Source: Pseudoips prasinana (taxonomy: Eukaryota; Arthropoda; Insecta; Lepidoptera; Nolidae). Taken from it: a DNA stretch of 64,000 bases. How positions within the stretch are numbered: the first letter of the stretch is position 1; every line of letters starts with the position of its first letter. Of the stretch, positions 1 through 10,016 are shown in pieces. The stretch lies in assembly GCA_951640165.1 (NCBI GenBank), contig OX621255.1, positions 20,992,001 through 21,056,000 on the forward strand, written 5' to 3'. The notes beneath the pieces were generated by a model. The model had not been told where the DNA came from and did no database searches. It was given only the letters and a program-made list of their open reading frames with translations. The position numbers and the translations under genes were made by a program.

Positions 1-85
1 TGCACTGCACGGTAGGGTAAAAAAATATGACGATTCCACATAAATGTAAATTTTTTATGGAATAAATGATTTTGACTTTGACTTG
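1..85 (+). mobile_element. 3' tail of a non-LTR retrotransposon (LINE-A family)
   Basis: The segment matches the reverse complement of 5589-5690, sharing the blocks TGCACTGCACGGTAGGGTAA and CCACATAAATGTAAA. That second copy lies directly downstream of a LINE reverse-transcriptase C-terminus, so this is a very short 5'-truncated insertion of the same family. A third tail is at 48121-48190. It lies inside the inferred eIF3a intron. Confidence 0.65.
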
Positions 86-1041
86 TAAAACACCAACAAA
101 CTAGCGGGACTAGATTACTAACATCATACCTAGCAACAACGTATATTAAGCCTTGCATCATAGATAAATTGCAGAATATTTTTGGCAGGAGTATCGATAA
201 CATCATCCTGGTGCAAGAAGTGTTTGCCCAGGATGGTGTTACATTTATGCATCAGTTGATTATTGTGTTAGATATTTAGTTTTGTGAGGTTGTTAGTGTT
301 TTACAAGTTATGCCAATTATGGGAAACATTTATATAATAGAAATGCTATTATAAAAACTATTTTATTATATTTTAGTAAATAATAAATTTAAAGTTAAAA
401 GTTCATCCAAGTGCATGTGCAAGTTTTAAATGATTGTTACCAAGTTAAAAGAGTAAGTGTCAAATACAAATAAGGTGATTAGAAGCGCGGCCTACTTTTG
501 TTTTTATTAAAATCTTTATCCGCGTCCGCTGAAATGCCACGATGCACGAATACTTGTAAGAATAGCTAGTACCACTATATAACGTAAACTAATCATATAT
601 GTTTGTGAAGTCTCCTGCAACACAGGGATTAATTTCACTAGTAGTCAATTTAAAAATATAATAGAATTATTTACCTTGCAATTTAATAATATTATTGACT
701 TGATATTAACTTGCTGTGTGATTGTAAAAGCTAAGCTTCTAAACTATGTGAGGAAACTGATGCTAAGCTATGTAGCGGTGCCAGTAAGATGTGCTATGGA
801 GATGCGCCGCCGACAAGTAGTTGTAGGTACTCTTCTCTGCACATATGTAGCTAGACCACTCGCGACGATCCATAGCACGCATCCTTCCATATGAAACATG
901 TCTTATTTGAATCCGTTTCCACCAGTGCTAAACTATGTGCACCAATGAATATGATTGATGGATATCAAACGGATCCATAGCAACGTAGCATAGTACATCT
1001 CTGGTGGAAAAGTAGCCTAAATCAGAAAATGAATTCTACAG
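86..1041 (+). other. eIF3a: Intron of eIF3a, 3' part (inferred)
   Basis: This noncoding stretch lies upstream of the first recognisable eIF3a exon; the intron start lies outside the window. I found no further Arg/Asp-rich exon in it. Open frames here (for example 676-894) have no recognisable product. A possible branch point, CCTAAAT, lies at 1016-1022, about 20 bases before the favoured acceptor TTCTACAG at 1034-1041. The end of the stretch carries a dispersed repeat. Confidence 0.5.
745..1015. repeat. Dispersed inverted-repeat sequence in eIF3a intron
   Basis: A forward block GTTTCCACCAG (about 918) and a reverse block CTGGTGGAAAA (about 1000) bracket a core containing TAGCAACGTAGCATAG. 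The arrangement suggests a small foldback element. The motif set is one I recall as dispersed in moth genomes, but I cannot name the family. Confidence 0.35.
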
Positions 1042-1238
1042 TGATGGTGGTCGTCGTGATGACCGCGACGGGCCTCGGCGTGACGACCGTGACCCGCCAC
1101 GCAGAGACGAGCGCGACCGCGACCCGCCGCGCAGGGACGAGCGCGACCGCGACCCGCCCCGCCGGGACGAACGCGACCGTGAACCGCCCCGTCGCGACGA
1201 GCGCGAGCGTCGCCCGCCCCCGCGCCGGGACGACAAGC
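1042..1238 (+). CDS. eIF3a: eIF3a, penultimate coding exon (Arg-rich repeat region)
   Basis: Reading in the frame of codon GAT 1043-1045 gives a highly charged repeat in which PPRRDERDRD-like units occur about four times, ending RRDDK. The last base (1238) opens a split codon before a consensus donor GTAAGT at 1239. Joined to the exon at 1758, the protein ends in a DGDDWQPVTRR tail. Human eIF3a has a long Asp/Arg repeat region and a closely similar C-terminus (DEDGWTTVRR, from memory), which is the basis of the call. eIF3a is the large scaffold subunit of cytoplasmic translation initiation factor eIF3, binding the 40S subunit and mRNA. The upstream boundary is inferred from TTCTACAG; the alternative AG at 1024-1025 would add about 16 bases in the same open frame. 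Frames on the other strand and in frame +3 are shadows of this repeat. Confidence 0.8.
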
Positions 1239-1757
1239 GTAAGTATTCAGTGCATTGCAAATAGAGGATCGCAGTGATATTGAATTTATTAAAGATAGCA
1301 AACTGAATATGAAAGAGTCACAAATGTTATGCAGACAGTAAAACAACTTCACTTTTATGTTTGTTTGTAACGGATTCTTTTGGGCGCACACAAATTCACT
1401 TATATAATTAAACTAAACTAAAAGATAAATAATAGTTTAGAAAATCTAAAAAACGCGCTTTATATAGAAAACCAAACTAAAAAATAGAAAATAAATTTTA
1501 ATAATGTTTATTTTTAAGTTCTGTATATAAAGCGTGTTTTTTTTTAATTAATTATTTAAATATCGTTACTGTTATAAAATAAATCTTATTGTAAAGTATT
1601 TCCTACAATCCGTGTACCTAAATATCTATATGTACCTATAAATAATTATAAATTAGTAATACATTACTACGAACATGTTCTGACTATTTACAAGCGCTTT
1701 TTTAAAGTCTACGTGAATAAAAACCTTTTTTTATTTTATGCTTATGTATTGTTTCAG
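1239..1757 (+). other. eIF3a: Last eIF3a intron
   Basis: It runs from GTAAGT (1239) to TTGTTTCAG (1749-1757), 519 bases, interrupting a codon after its first base. It is AT-rich. An imperfect foldback, CGCGCTTTATATAG near 1453 with TATATAAAGCGTG near 1526, lies in the middle, and a LINE tail fills about 1590-1738. Confidence 0.75.
1590..1740 (+). mobile_element. LINE-B 3' tail inside the eIF3a intron
   Basis: The block TTTACAAGCGCTTTTTTAAA followed by GTCTACGTGAATAAA recurs at 18476-18640 (-), 54838-55130 (-) and 63355-63445 (+). In each copy it is followed by a T/A-rich tail such as repeated TTTAT, as expected for a retrotransposon 3' end. Here the tail ends about 19 bases before the splice acceptor of the last eIF3a exon. 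Confidence 0.7.
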
Positions 1758-1804
1758 CTCGCGATCCCGACGGTGATGACTGGCAGCCCGTTACAAGACG
1801 TTAA
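1758..1804 (+). CDS. eIF3a: eIF3a, last coding exon
   Basis: The exon follows the acceptor TTGTTTCAG. With base 1238 it completes a Pro codon and reads PRDPDGDDWQPVTRR, then TAA at 1802-1804. The acidic residues, the tryptophan and the basic dipeptide at the end match the extreme C-terminus of animal eIF3a, the strongest single piece of evidence for the gene's identity. Only 15 codons lie in this exon, so gene finders may miss it. Confidence 0.8.
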
Positions 1805-2380
1805 ATGCTCAATCATATTACTGTGTTTACACGTTTTATCATACACACAGCTTTTATTCTCACATACAAAGTGTCTATTTATGTATGAGACAAAATTACC
1901 ATTTAAAATCCATACGATTAAAAATGAAAACTGTTGAGATTCAAGAAAAAGTATTACGTATATACCTTAATTAATATTTTTTTTATTATAAAAAAAGAAT
2001 TCCGAATTCATTAGCAAGTTCTTCTGTAATAATATTATAAAGGGGTAACGTTTGTGAGTTTGTGACGTTGTAAGGAGTAATCTCGGGATTTACTGAACCG
2101 CGTTTTAAAAATTATTGTGGAGTGTCATAGGCATTCATCATCATAATTTTTATTTATCCCTAACTCGACGCGGGACAAATGGGCAGGGACAAAAATATTT
2201 ATAACGCGGAACGAAGTTCGCGGGCACTGCTAGTTAGGTATAAATAGGATGCTACTGAATTCATTTTTTTTTACGTTAAAAAGGATGTAAATAGACACTT
2301 TGTACTAACTTTCTTTTTTATTTTAAGTAGTACAGCAGGTTTTTGTACGAACTATTTACTTAAATATCTAAATAAATCCC
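1805..2380 (+). promoter_or_regulatory. eIF3a: eIF3a 3' untranslated region with candidate poly(A) signals
   Basis: After the stop codon an ATTAAA lies at 1917-1922, followed by a GT-rich stretch. A canonical AATAAA lies at 2371-2376. The nearer signal would give a UTR of about 140 bases; the farther one would include the Helitron-like copy at 2024-2233. Which is used cannot be told from sequence alone. Confidence 0.4.
2024..2233 (+). mobile_element. Helitron-like element, short type, diverged
   Basis: It starts near AATATTATAAAGG and ends GCGGGCACTGCTAG followed by T. The other short-type copies in the window share both ends. The inner sequence is strongly diverged, so this is an old copy. 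Confidence 0.55.
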
Positions 2381-3724
2381 TGCCAAGTATTAAAGGTGAA
2401 ATCGATAAGTGCATGAGTTGTATGCCGTGTATATGTTACAGATACGTATATATTGTTTTGTAAATATAATATCAAAAACTTCATAGTTGATCTAAGAAGT
2501 AATTTATGAGATTTTAATCTATATACTTATCTTCTGGCCTCATGACGGGTTTTTTTGACGGAAATAAAGTACAGAATTCCATTCCCTTGTTAAGCAATGA
2601 AAAAGTAAAGTATATTGGGATTTTTCTAGCAAGATGAATTATTAGAAATTCGATGTCAGAAAATTTACGGTGCTGAAGAAAAGCTTCGAGGGAGTCCGGC
2701 GTCTGATCTATCTCTGCCTGTGTCAGATGGATAGTTTTATCTGGGAGTAGGACAATTACAAGTAAATCTATGCTTAGGCACTATTATACGAGCATATGGC
2801 GGTTAATCTCCCTTGAGAATGGCCACCATGGATGATATCGGCCAGAAGGACAATTTATAATTCTGGCAGGGGTTTATATTTCATTTTCCTGCTGTACTAT
2901 CGTAGTTACAGCTCCAACGTTATTATACAAGTGCATATACACGTTATTATAATCCTTATTATCTATGGTGTAAGGTATCATTTACCATGAAAGGATGCGA
3001 CTGCGCCCTTTCAGGTATGTATTTGTCATCATGATCTAATATTAGCGCATAACATACATATTCATTCTGTTTATTTCTGAAATATATATTCTTTTATACC
3101 AAAATGTATAATTTTGTTTCATTGTACTTGGTTTCAATATTTTTTATTTCGCTTAGTTATCCTTACTTCGCTAAAAGGAATCATGTAGTGTTACTAAAGT
3201 TTCGGCTTGTGACATGGCAACAGAATTATGTCATTTCACATATTTTTCAAACTCCACATATTACGCAAATATCCATGTATTATGCTTCATGTATGTTGTG
3301 CCTCTATTTACCGGGCTACATCTACTGAAAAATAAATTACGTGAATTATGATATTTCGCTGGCTCACGCATACCGAAAGTCGAGTCAAAGTAAAATTACA
3401 TTCAGTAGGTAATTCTCTACTTGGTCATGGAGTGTAGAAGATCACACAATTCAAAATTTCACAAGTCTTCTATTCTTATTGTGGCTCTATCTGCGCTGAC
3501 TCACTAACTAACCAATTGGAAACTATTTCCTTTTGATTAGATAATACTTTGCATTTATTCCAGCCAATGACAAACATGTACTTACATTAAATCTTTAATG
3601 GCAGTGCCGTCTATATTAAATACTTTTTATACAATATTGACCTAAACGCCTATATAAGTGGTTAGTTCTTTTTTTCAAGCGTAGCTGATAATTTCATTGC
3701 TTGGTTCATACTGGCTCTTATGCA
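2381..3724. other. Intergenic, nothing recognised
   Basis: AT-rich sequence. The open frame at 3104-3328 is hydrophobic but has no recognisable motif or splice context, so I do not call it a gene. Confidence 0.5.
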
Positions 3725-3822
3725 TGTACAGACGCCAGCACATCAAGCTACCCCAATCTGTCAAATATTCCCAATTGAAAGTGAACCTTATGCTTTTGTG
3801 ATAAAGTTGAAAATCTTTATCT
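3725..3822. mobile_element. Half copy of MITE-1
   Basis: It starts GTACAGACGCCAGCACATCA and continues through CCCCAATCTG and AATTGAAAGTGAACC, matching one half of the complete TIR element at 19977-20109. The second TIR is missing. Confidence 0.6.
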
Positions 3823-4071
3823 GTACATCGCTTGTAGAGTAATTTTTAATATTATCATGATAACAATAATAGCCACTATGCCTCGTAAGCTTTTCACTAA
3901 CGCAGAATACAATAATGGAAGTGTCTTAAAAGTTTTAAATAGTCCTTTTGATGCCATAGTTGCCAAATGCTGTAGTTAGTGTTTATTCATTTTGTTATAC
4001 CAATAAATCATTAAAAATTCTTCTGGGTTTTATTTATCTCTTGTATTGATACTAAAGTCGACACTTACCTA

Positions 4072-4702
4072 GAGTCTGTCAAGCGAGTCGTGTCCTATGA
4101 AAAAGGCGGCAAATTCAAAAATCTTACTGGTGTCAACATTGTGATATAGTACGCTGAAAACCTGTTTGATACTTGAATTTTGTAGATAAAAATATTGTTT
4201 GGGATAAATTAAAAAAGTGCATTTCAATGTAGGTATTTACTAGTCACAATCAAAATTCTATCACAAAAACAGAAATCCAATGCCTTCAAAAAAGAAATCA
4301 CTGTCGGTATGAACAGAAATGATAAAGGCTTCCAACTCCTGGTCGGTCGGTTATCCTGTTCCTTAATTTATACTTGTTTTCTACATTAATACTGTGATCT
4401 GTCCGTTTTTTGGTGGTTATAGTGTCAAATCCATTTTTTAGCAATATTGGTCTCAATGTTTCATGATATCCAGTAAATCCAATTGATTCTCTTAGAGTTG
4501 GAACTAAACTTCGTAGAGTTGGAATTTGGTTTTATTCACAGTGTTATTAATTATTTTATTCTGTATGGCTGATAAATCAAAATCATCCAGGTTGGCTACA
4601 GTTGGCTGATTAGAACTTGTGACAATCCGTTTGTCAGATAACAGTATTGCCATTACAAGAAATCAGCTAAATGGTCGTGGACATGGCTCGCTTGACAGAC
4701 TC
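4072..4702. mobile_element. TIR DNA transposon, non-autonomous, flanked by TA
   Basis: The ends are GAGTCTGTCAAGCGAG and its reverse complement CTCGCTTGACAGACTC, with a further imperfect match inward (TGTCC). TA lies directly outside both ends (4070-4071 and 4703-4704), as for Tc1/mariner-type target sites. The 631-base body has no long open frame. Superfamily is not certain. Confidence 0.6.
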
Positions 4703-4991
4703 TATTTCATAGATGGATAGGACTACTACTTTTTATCGACCTATAAATTTTCAAAAGGCAAAGATTAAGCACGCTCGACACACTCTGCACTTTTGATGGA
4801 AGGCTACAAGTACATCGGCACACCCGTTTCGGTGTACGCCACAGTGTTGCACTGTGAGAGAGAGCGAGACCGATCTTGCAACGCGGCAACGGTTAGAACG
4901 AAAGAAACTTTTCTATAATATCTATGCTAACGTTTAAAAACACTGAACAAATTGGAATTTTATGGCGATATATGACTAACTTTGTCGTCAT
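4703..4991. other. Intergenic spacer between two DNA elements
   Basis: There is a minus-strand open frame of 60 codons at 4707-4889 without any recognised motif. I see nothing else in this stretch. Confidence 0.4.
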
Positions 4992-5587
4992 TTAACTCTT
5001 TCAATGCGATGACTGAGATATCTCGTCCTTCAATGTCCATTCACTAACTAATGACGAGATATTGCGTCCTCCAGAAACAGTTTTTGTAAACGGGGTATTC
5101 ACAAACAACATCGCTCTCCCAGACGGGACCAGCTTAAAGTGTCCCGTGGGTCTTTGAAAATACTATTTATAGATGTATAATATATAAGTAGTATGACTAG
5201 CGGTAAAATTTCGTATAACTCCATACGTCTCAGTTTTATTCACAAAATAAATTTTGTATCACTTAATAACCAGTGGTTCAGAATGCTTAGTAAACGAATC
5301 ACAAATAAATTTATATCTTATAAAACGACTACCTACACTAAACGATCATTATTGTAGGAACACTACCTTCCATTTTGAAATATTTGCTATGATTGTTTTG
5401 ACGAGATAAGTCGTCAATAGTAATACGGAAAGTTAATCCTGGCGAGATAACACGTCAACCGTTTGTAGTGTATGATTTTTTCAGCCGCGATATCTCATCG
5501 GCAGTGCATAAATGTAGATTTGATTACGTTGCAGCCGTACAGGGCCATTTTTAATTTTACCACGCCGCGCCGTATTGAAAGTGTTAA
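4992..5587. mobile_element. piggyBac-like MITE
   Basis: TTAA at both ends (4992-4995, 5584-5587) brackets near-inverted ends CTCTTTCAATGCG and CGTATTGAAAGTG, the C(A/C)CTTT-type terminus of piggyBac elements. Inside lie several degenerate palindromes of the form GACGAGATATnnCGTC near 5020, 5053, 5400, 5444 and 5482. There is no transposase frame, so it must have moved in trans. Confidence 0.65.
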
Positions 5588-6118
5588 TAAAAGGCGAAGT
5601 CAAAGTAACTTTATTCCGTAAAAATTTTACATTTATGTGGAATCGTCATATTTTTTTTACCCTACCGTGCAGTGCATGGCGTGGCAGCTACTGAGAAACA
5701 CTGCCAGAAAACTCAGTAGGAATCCTTTTTTAAAATAAAATATACTTAAGATTAATTACAATCATGTGTGTTGACTCAGAACAACTCCATCCCAAGCACT
5801 TTTATCACTTAAATAATCAGAAATTTTGTAATATGGGCATGCTACACAATTTGGCTTTAATAATTCTTTTAAACTTATTCGTAGACAATTCTCTAATATC
5901 ATTAGGAGTTTGTTATAAAATCTTATACATTGCCCCATAAAAGAGTTACTTATTTTGTGGAGAAGGGTAGTATGCAATATGAGATTATTCTTATATCTAG
6001 TATTTACATTATGTGTATCGCTCCTTTTACAGAAGGGATCGATATTTTTATGCACATATAGTAAGTTTTCATATATCGAGCCTTTTCAGGAAGAACATCG
6101 TAAGCGCCAATAATCTCA
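5588..6118 (-). pseudogene. LINE-A fragment: RT C-terminus and 3' UTR
   Basis: The minus-strand frame 6055-5762 encodes 97 residues with NVNTRYKNNL and FMGQCIRFYNKL. These align with NINTRNKNKL and FLGNCIRFYNKL at the C-terminus of the LINE at 55523-57990. Upstream (about 6085) a frameshift separates it from a further matching piece SIYENLLYVHKNIDPF. The 3' UTR at 5588-5760 matches window positions 1-85. It is a 5'-truncated, inactive copy. Confidence 0.75.
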
Positions 6119-6526
6119 AAAAAGTGTTTTTACAGTTACCGTCAGATCAGTTGATTTTACACCTTGAAGTATTACAACCTTGAATAAAAGTTTAATATTA
6201 TCACTTTTATTAAAGTAAGAAGGTTTTATCGTAAGTTACAACCTATTTAGTTTTACAACGTAACAACCACCGACTGATAGATCATAAGTACAGTACCTGT
6301 CGTTTACGATGAAATATTAGTTTATTTAGTTTGTTGTAAGCATCATACTTGATGCTTATGATACTAATTTGCGTAACATAATTAAATTATTAGATTTACG
6401 TAAGCTATAACACATTAATACTCAAATAAATGCCCGAACTTTAGGTTATTATTATAGAAAAGCTGCTATGACATTAAGTCAGTAAAATATAAATAATGGA
6501 AACTGTGTTTTTCATTTTTTTAACTT
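6119..6526. other. Noncoding stretch; ends in a likely splice acceptor of the next gene remnant
   Basis: No open frame is recognised. The last bases, a T-rich run then AACTTAG at 6523-6529, look like a polypyrimidine tract and acceptor in front of the coding-like sequence that follows. Confidence 0.4.
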
Positions 6527-7916
6527 AGGGTTTCACTTACCAAAGAAAGATAAATGCGAAGAATGTGAGAGAGTCAAGAATTTGAATGAAGAAGAAAAGG
6601 CCAGAAGGATGGAATCAGATGCTTATAAGAAATACATAGATGACAAAGAAAGATCATTAAAACTATTTCTAGAGGATCAAAAAAAGACAATAAAATCTTA
6701 TTGTGCAAGCTTCGATCTAGAAAAAGGTCTTGACAACACGTCATGACCAAAGTGTGAATTTCTACAATGCGAAGAATGTCAGAGAGTCAAGAATTTGAAT
6801 GAAAAAGAAAAGGCCAGAAGGATGGAATCAGATGCTTATAAGAAACACAGATGACAAAGAAAGATCATTAAAACTATTTCTAGAGGATCAAAAAAAGACA
6901 ATAAAATCTTATTGTGCAAGCTTCGATCTAGAAAAAGGTCTTGACAACACGTCATGACCAAAGTGTGAATTTCTACAATACGAAGAATGTGAGAGAGTCA
7001 AGAATTTGAATGAAGAAGAAAAGGCCAGAAGGATGGAATCAGATGCTTATAAGAAACACAGATGACAAAGAAAGATCATTAAAACTATTTCTAGAGGATC
7101 AAAAAAAGACAATAAAATCTTATTGTGCAAGCTTCGATCTAGAAAAAGGTCTTGACAACACGTCATGACCAAAGTGTGAATTTCTACAGTATCAGTATCA
7201 GTAATCGTGTGATTTTCCTACTCGAAAGCTTGCCTATTACAATGAAAGTATTTGTGAAATCGGTACAAGATCTACATTTTGTTACCTTTGGAACGGAAGC
7301 GAAAAGAGGATGATGAAATCTGTACTGTTATCTTTAAATACCTTAAAATGGTCGACGAGAGAAAGAATCTGAATGAGATTTCATTATACTGTGACAGTTG
7401 CAGCAGGCAGGACAAAATAAAAATAAAGCCATGCTAGTCATGCATCATTATTTCATGCAATACCATGCAAGTTTTGTTCAAAGGTTAACTATAAATTTCC
7501 TTATTCCTGGCCATACTATGATGCCTGTGGACTCTGTGCATGCAACAATAGAAGGATTTATACACAAAATAACGATTTACGCACCATCTGCGTAACGCCA
7601 GTTTTAAAAAGGTGACAAGTTCTATCTTAAATACGACTATGAGGCGCCAGAGGAAGTCGTAGATCTGTCTCTTATATTGAGGTCTCGGCAGAATCAACAA
7701 GCTGTTCGTGAACTCAAAACTGCTTACTTAGAAAAAATCCCCATTTCGAAGGCGAAATACGAAGATTTAAAGAAAATGTGCGAAAATGGTGTCATACCTG
7801 AGGTATATGCGAAGGAATACCGGGATTTGCCTTGCTATAGGAACACAAGAGATGTACTGCCTGAGACTGATGAAGATGATGAGTACTTTAAGGCTCTTTT
7901 TGTATCATATTTTATT
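6527..7916 (+). pseudogene. Remnant of a transposon-like gene family (resembles DUF7869 proteins), Cys-pair segment triplicated
   Basis: Conceptual translation across frameshifts gives, in order: FHLPKKDKCEECERVKN (a CxxC pair), SFDLEKGLDN, YNESICEIGTRSTFCYLWNG, YCDSCSRQ, NFLIPGHTMMPVDSVHA, a YLKYDYE segment and GVIPEVYAKEYRDLP. This order matches, from memory, a large family of uncharacterised insect proteins with a CxxC head and an acidic RNase-H-like core (YSDNC..GQNKN, GHT..D.VH); I believe this is now DUF7869, though I cannot confirm the label. Members are widely multiplied in arthropod genomes and are probably mobile. This copy is dead: it has in-frame stops, frameshifts (for example near 7410 and 7595) and a threefold repeat of its first part. 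The first exon seems to begin after a T-rich acceptor, so the source was an intron-containing gene. Confidence 0.65.
6555..7188 (+). repeat. Three tandem copies of a ~211-bp coding-derived unit
   Basis: Units start at 6555, 6768 and 6979, each opening with (TGC/TAC)GAAGAATGT and ending TGTGAATTTCTACA. The units differ by a few bases; for example the first has AAATACATAGATG where the others have AAACACAGATG. Every unit contains the in-frame TCATGA stop near its end, so the array cannot encode a repeated protein. Confidence 0.85.
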
Positions 7917-7966
7917 TAGTAAAGGTAATAATTCACTTAGTTTATTGGTTTCTTTTCTTACAACTT

Positions 7967-9256
7967 TCATCATCATCATCATCATCATATCAGCCGAAAT
8001 ACGTCCACTGCTGGACAAAGAAAGAAAGAAAGATCTCCACAATTGCCGGTCTTGCGCTATCCGCATCCAGCGATTTCCAGCAACCCGCACAAGATCATCG
8101 GTCCATCTTGTAAGGGCCTGTCCACGCTGCGTCTACTTGTTCGTGGTCGCCACTCGAGAACCTTTCTGCTCGAGCGGCCGTCGGCTCTACGAGCTATGTG
8201 CCCTGCCCACTGCCACTTCAGCTCGGCAATTCTTACGGCTATGTCGGTCACTTTGGTTCGCCTGCGGATCTCAACATTTCTGATTCGATCTCGCAGGGAA
8301 ACTCCAAGCATAGCCCTTTCCATTGCTCTTTGGGTGACCTTGAGCCGCCTGATAAGGCCCATAGTGAGCGACCACGTCTCCGTTGTGTAAGTCATCACTG
8401 GCAAAAGACACTGGTCGAAGACTTTCGACTTGAGACAGTGCGGTATTTGGGACGAGAAGATATTAAGTAGCTTCCCGAACGCTGCCCAGCCGAGTTGGAT
8501 TCTACGATTGACCTCCTTCTCGAAGTTGGACCTATCTAGTTGGATGGTCTGTCATAGGTAAATATAGTTCTCTACAACTTCGAGTGCAGAGTCTCCAACC
8601 TTAACTAGAGTGGGTGCACCATGGATGTTCGACATGATTTTCGTCTTATCCATGTTCATCTTCAGACCCACTTGTTGAGAGACTCTGCTGAGGCCATCGA
8701 GCATTGTACCGAGGTCGTTAAGGGTCTCAGCCATGACTACTATATCGTCGGCAAATCGAAGGTGAGTGATGTACTCGCCATTGACATTGATGCCAAAGCC
8801 TTTCCAGTCGAGAAGCTTGAAGACATCTTCCAATGCAGCGGTGAACAGTTTCGGAGATATAACATCTCCCTGTCTCACATCTCGCTGCAAGTGGATAGGT
8901 TTCGAGTTCTGGTCCTGGAGTCGCAGTGACATAGTGGCGTTTTCGTACAAACACTTTAACACCTCGATATACCGGTAGTCGATTTGGCACCTTTGGAGAG
9001 ACCTCAGTACGGCCCAAGTTTCGATCGAATCAAAGGCTTTCTCATAGTCCACAAACGCTAAGCATAATGGCTGGTTATACTCTTTGGTCTTCTGTATAAC
9101 CTGCCACAGCGTATGTATGTGGTCTATGGTACTAAAGCCTTTACGGAAACCGGCTTGTTCGGGAGGCTGGAAGTCGTCAAACCTGCGTGCGAGACGATTC
9201 GTAATGACCCTCGAAAACAACTTGTAAACATGGCTCAGCAGTGTGATGGGTTTTAC
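7967..9256 (-). pseudogene. RTE-clade LINE, 5'-truncated
   Basis: The minus-strand frame 9361-8552 contains reverse-transcriptase motifs: AFVDYEKAFDSI (residues 102-113), RQGDVISPKLF (163-173) and the catalytic FADD (203-206). It then hits a single TGA (8552-8554), after which the same frame runs on to 8060 with the typical RTE C-terminus (KWQWAGHIARR). A frameshift near 8100 moves the last residues (NRWMRIAQDR) to another frame. The 3' end is a run of ATG repeats on the minus strand (7967-7989), the usual RTE tail. The first ~35 residues of the open frame are not RTE-like, so truncation is near 9256. No endonuclease domain remains. Confidence 0.85.
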
Positions 9257-9604
9257 AACTTTAAGGTCTCTTAACTCAAAACAATATTTTTTTTGAATTT
9301 TTGGCAGTTTGTCTGTCTGTTTATTAAGGTATCTCTCAAAAATAGATAAAAACTCCTGCAAAAATGTTTCTTTTTACAATCTAACTAGATTTAAAAATCA
9401 TCGTAATCGACATACTCATAACAGCCATCACTAATTGCGGTCATCAGTTTCAACGTAAGCGACAGATGTACGTGATTTTGGAGCACTGAATCAAAACTTC
9501 TAATTTAAATTAATAGGTAGTCGCACAAAAAAAACTTAGAGAAAATTTTAAAAAAATGCTTTAAATATTCTGAGAGTTATTAAGAAAAATCTTTCTCCTG
9601 TAAA

Positions 9605-9860
9605 ATATGCAAAATGGCGGTTACGATGTTCTTCCTGAAAATATATACTGAGATGGTACAGTTAGAATGTTGACCTCTTTGAATTTTTCTCCTAGAGACA
9701 CTCTCGGGCCAAGATTACCTATAGATAGCTCTTACAGCTCTTTTTTGCAATATAAATATGGTGTTAATGTCAGCAGAGCTACCCCAGAGAAGAATTCCAT
9801 AGGACATTACACTATGAAAATAACTGAAATAAACCATTCTAGCTGTGTCAACATCTAGAA
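9605..9860 (-). pseudogene. LINE-A family RT C-terminal fragment
   Basis: Minus-strand translation gives YFHSVMSYGILLWGSSADI and FILQKRAVRAIY, nearly the same as YFHSIMSYGILLWGSAADI and FVLQKRAVRAIY in the LINE at 55523. After a frameshift it continues KFKEVNILTVPSQYIF. The fragment ends abruptly at both sides. Confidence 0.8.
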
Positions 9861-10016
9861 AAGTTCTGAATAACGAATAACAATTTAGATAATGATCATT
9901 AATTACCTCAAATCCTTTATAAGGAAAGTCTCATTTCCCCCTCCTTCCAATTTTATTAATAGTATAAAATGAATAGAGGATAAAAAAATTAGAGTATCAA
10001 AGATAGGTACCTAAAG

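Noticed and set aside
676..894. 72-codon open frame upstream of the eIF3a exon
   Set aside because: Overlaps a dispersed repeat and does not join in frame to the eIF3a exon.
1017..1391. Arg-rich and Ser/Arg-rich open frames on the minus strand and in another plus frame over the eIF3a repeat exon
   Set aside because: They are shadows of the GC-rich repeat; only the frame that splices into the WQPVTRR exon has support.
3104..3328. 74-codon open frame
   Set aside because: No recognisable family or gene context.
6555..7188. CRISPR-like or protein-repeat array
   Set aside because: The units are 211 bases without distinct spacers and contain stops; it is a tandem duplication in a dead gene.
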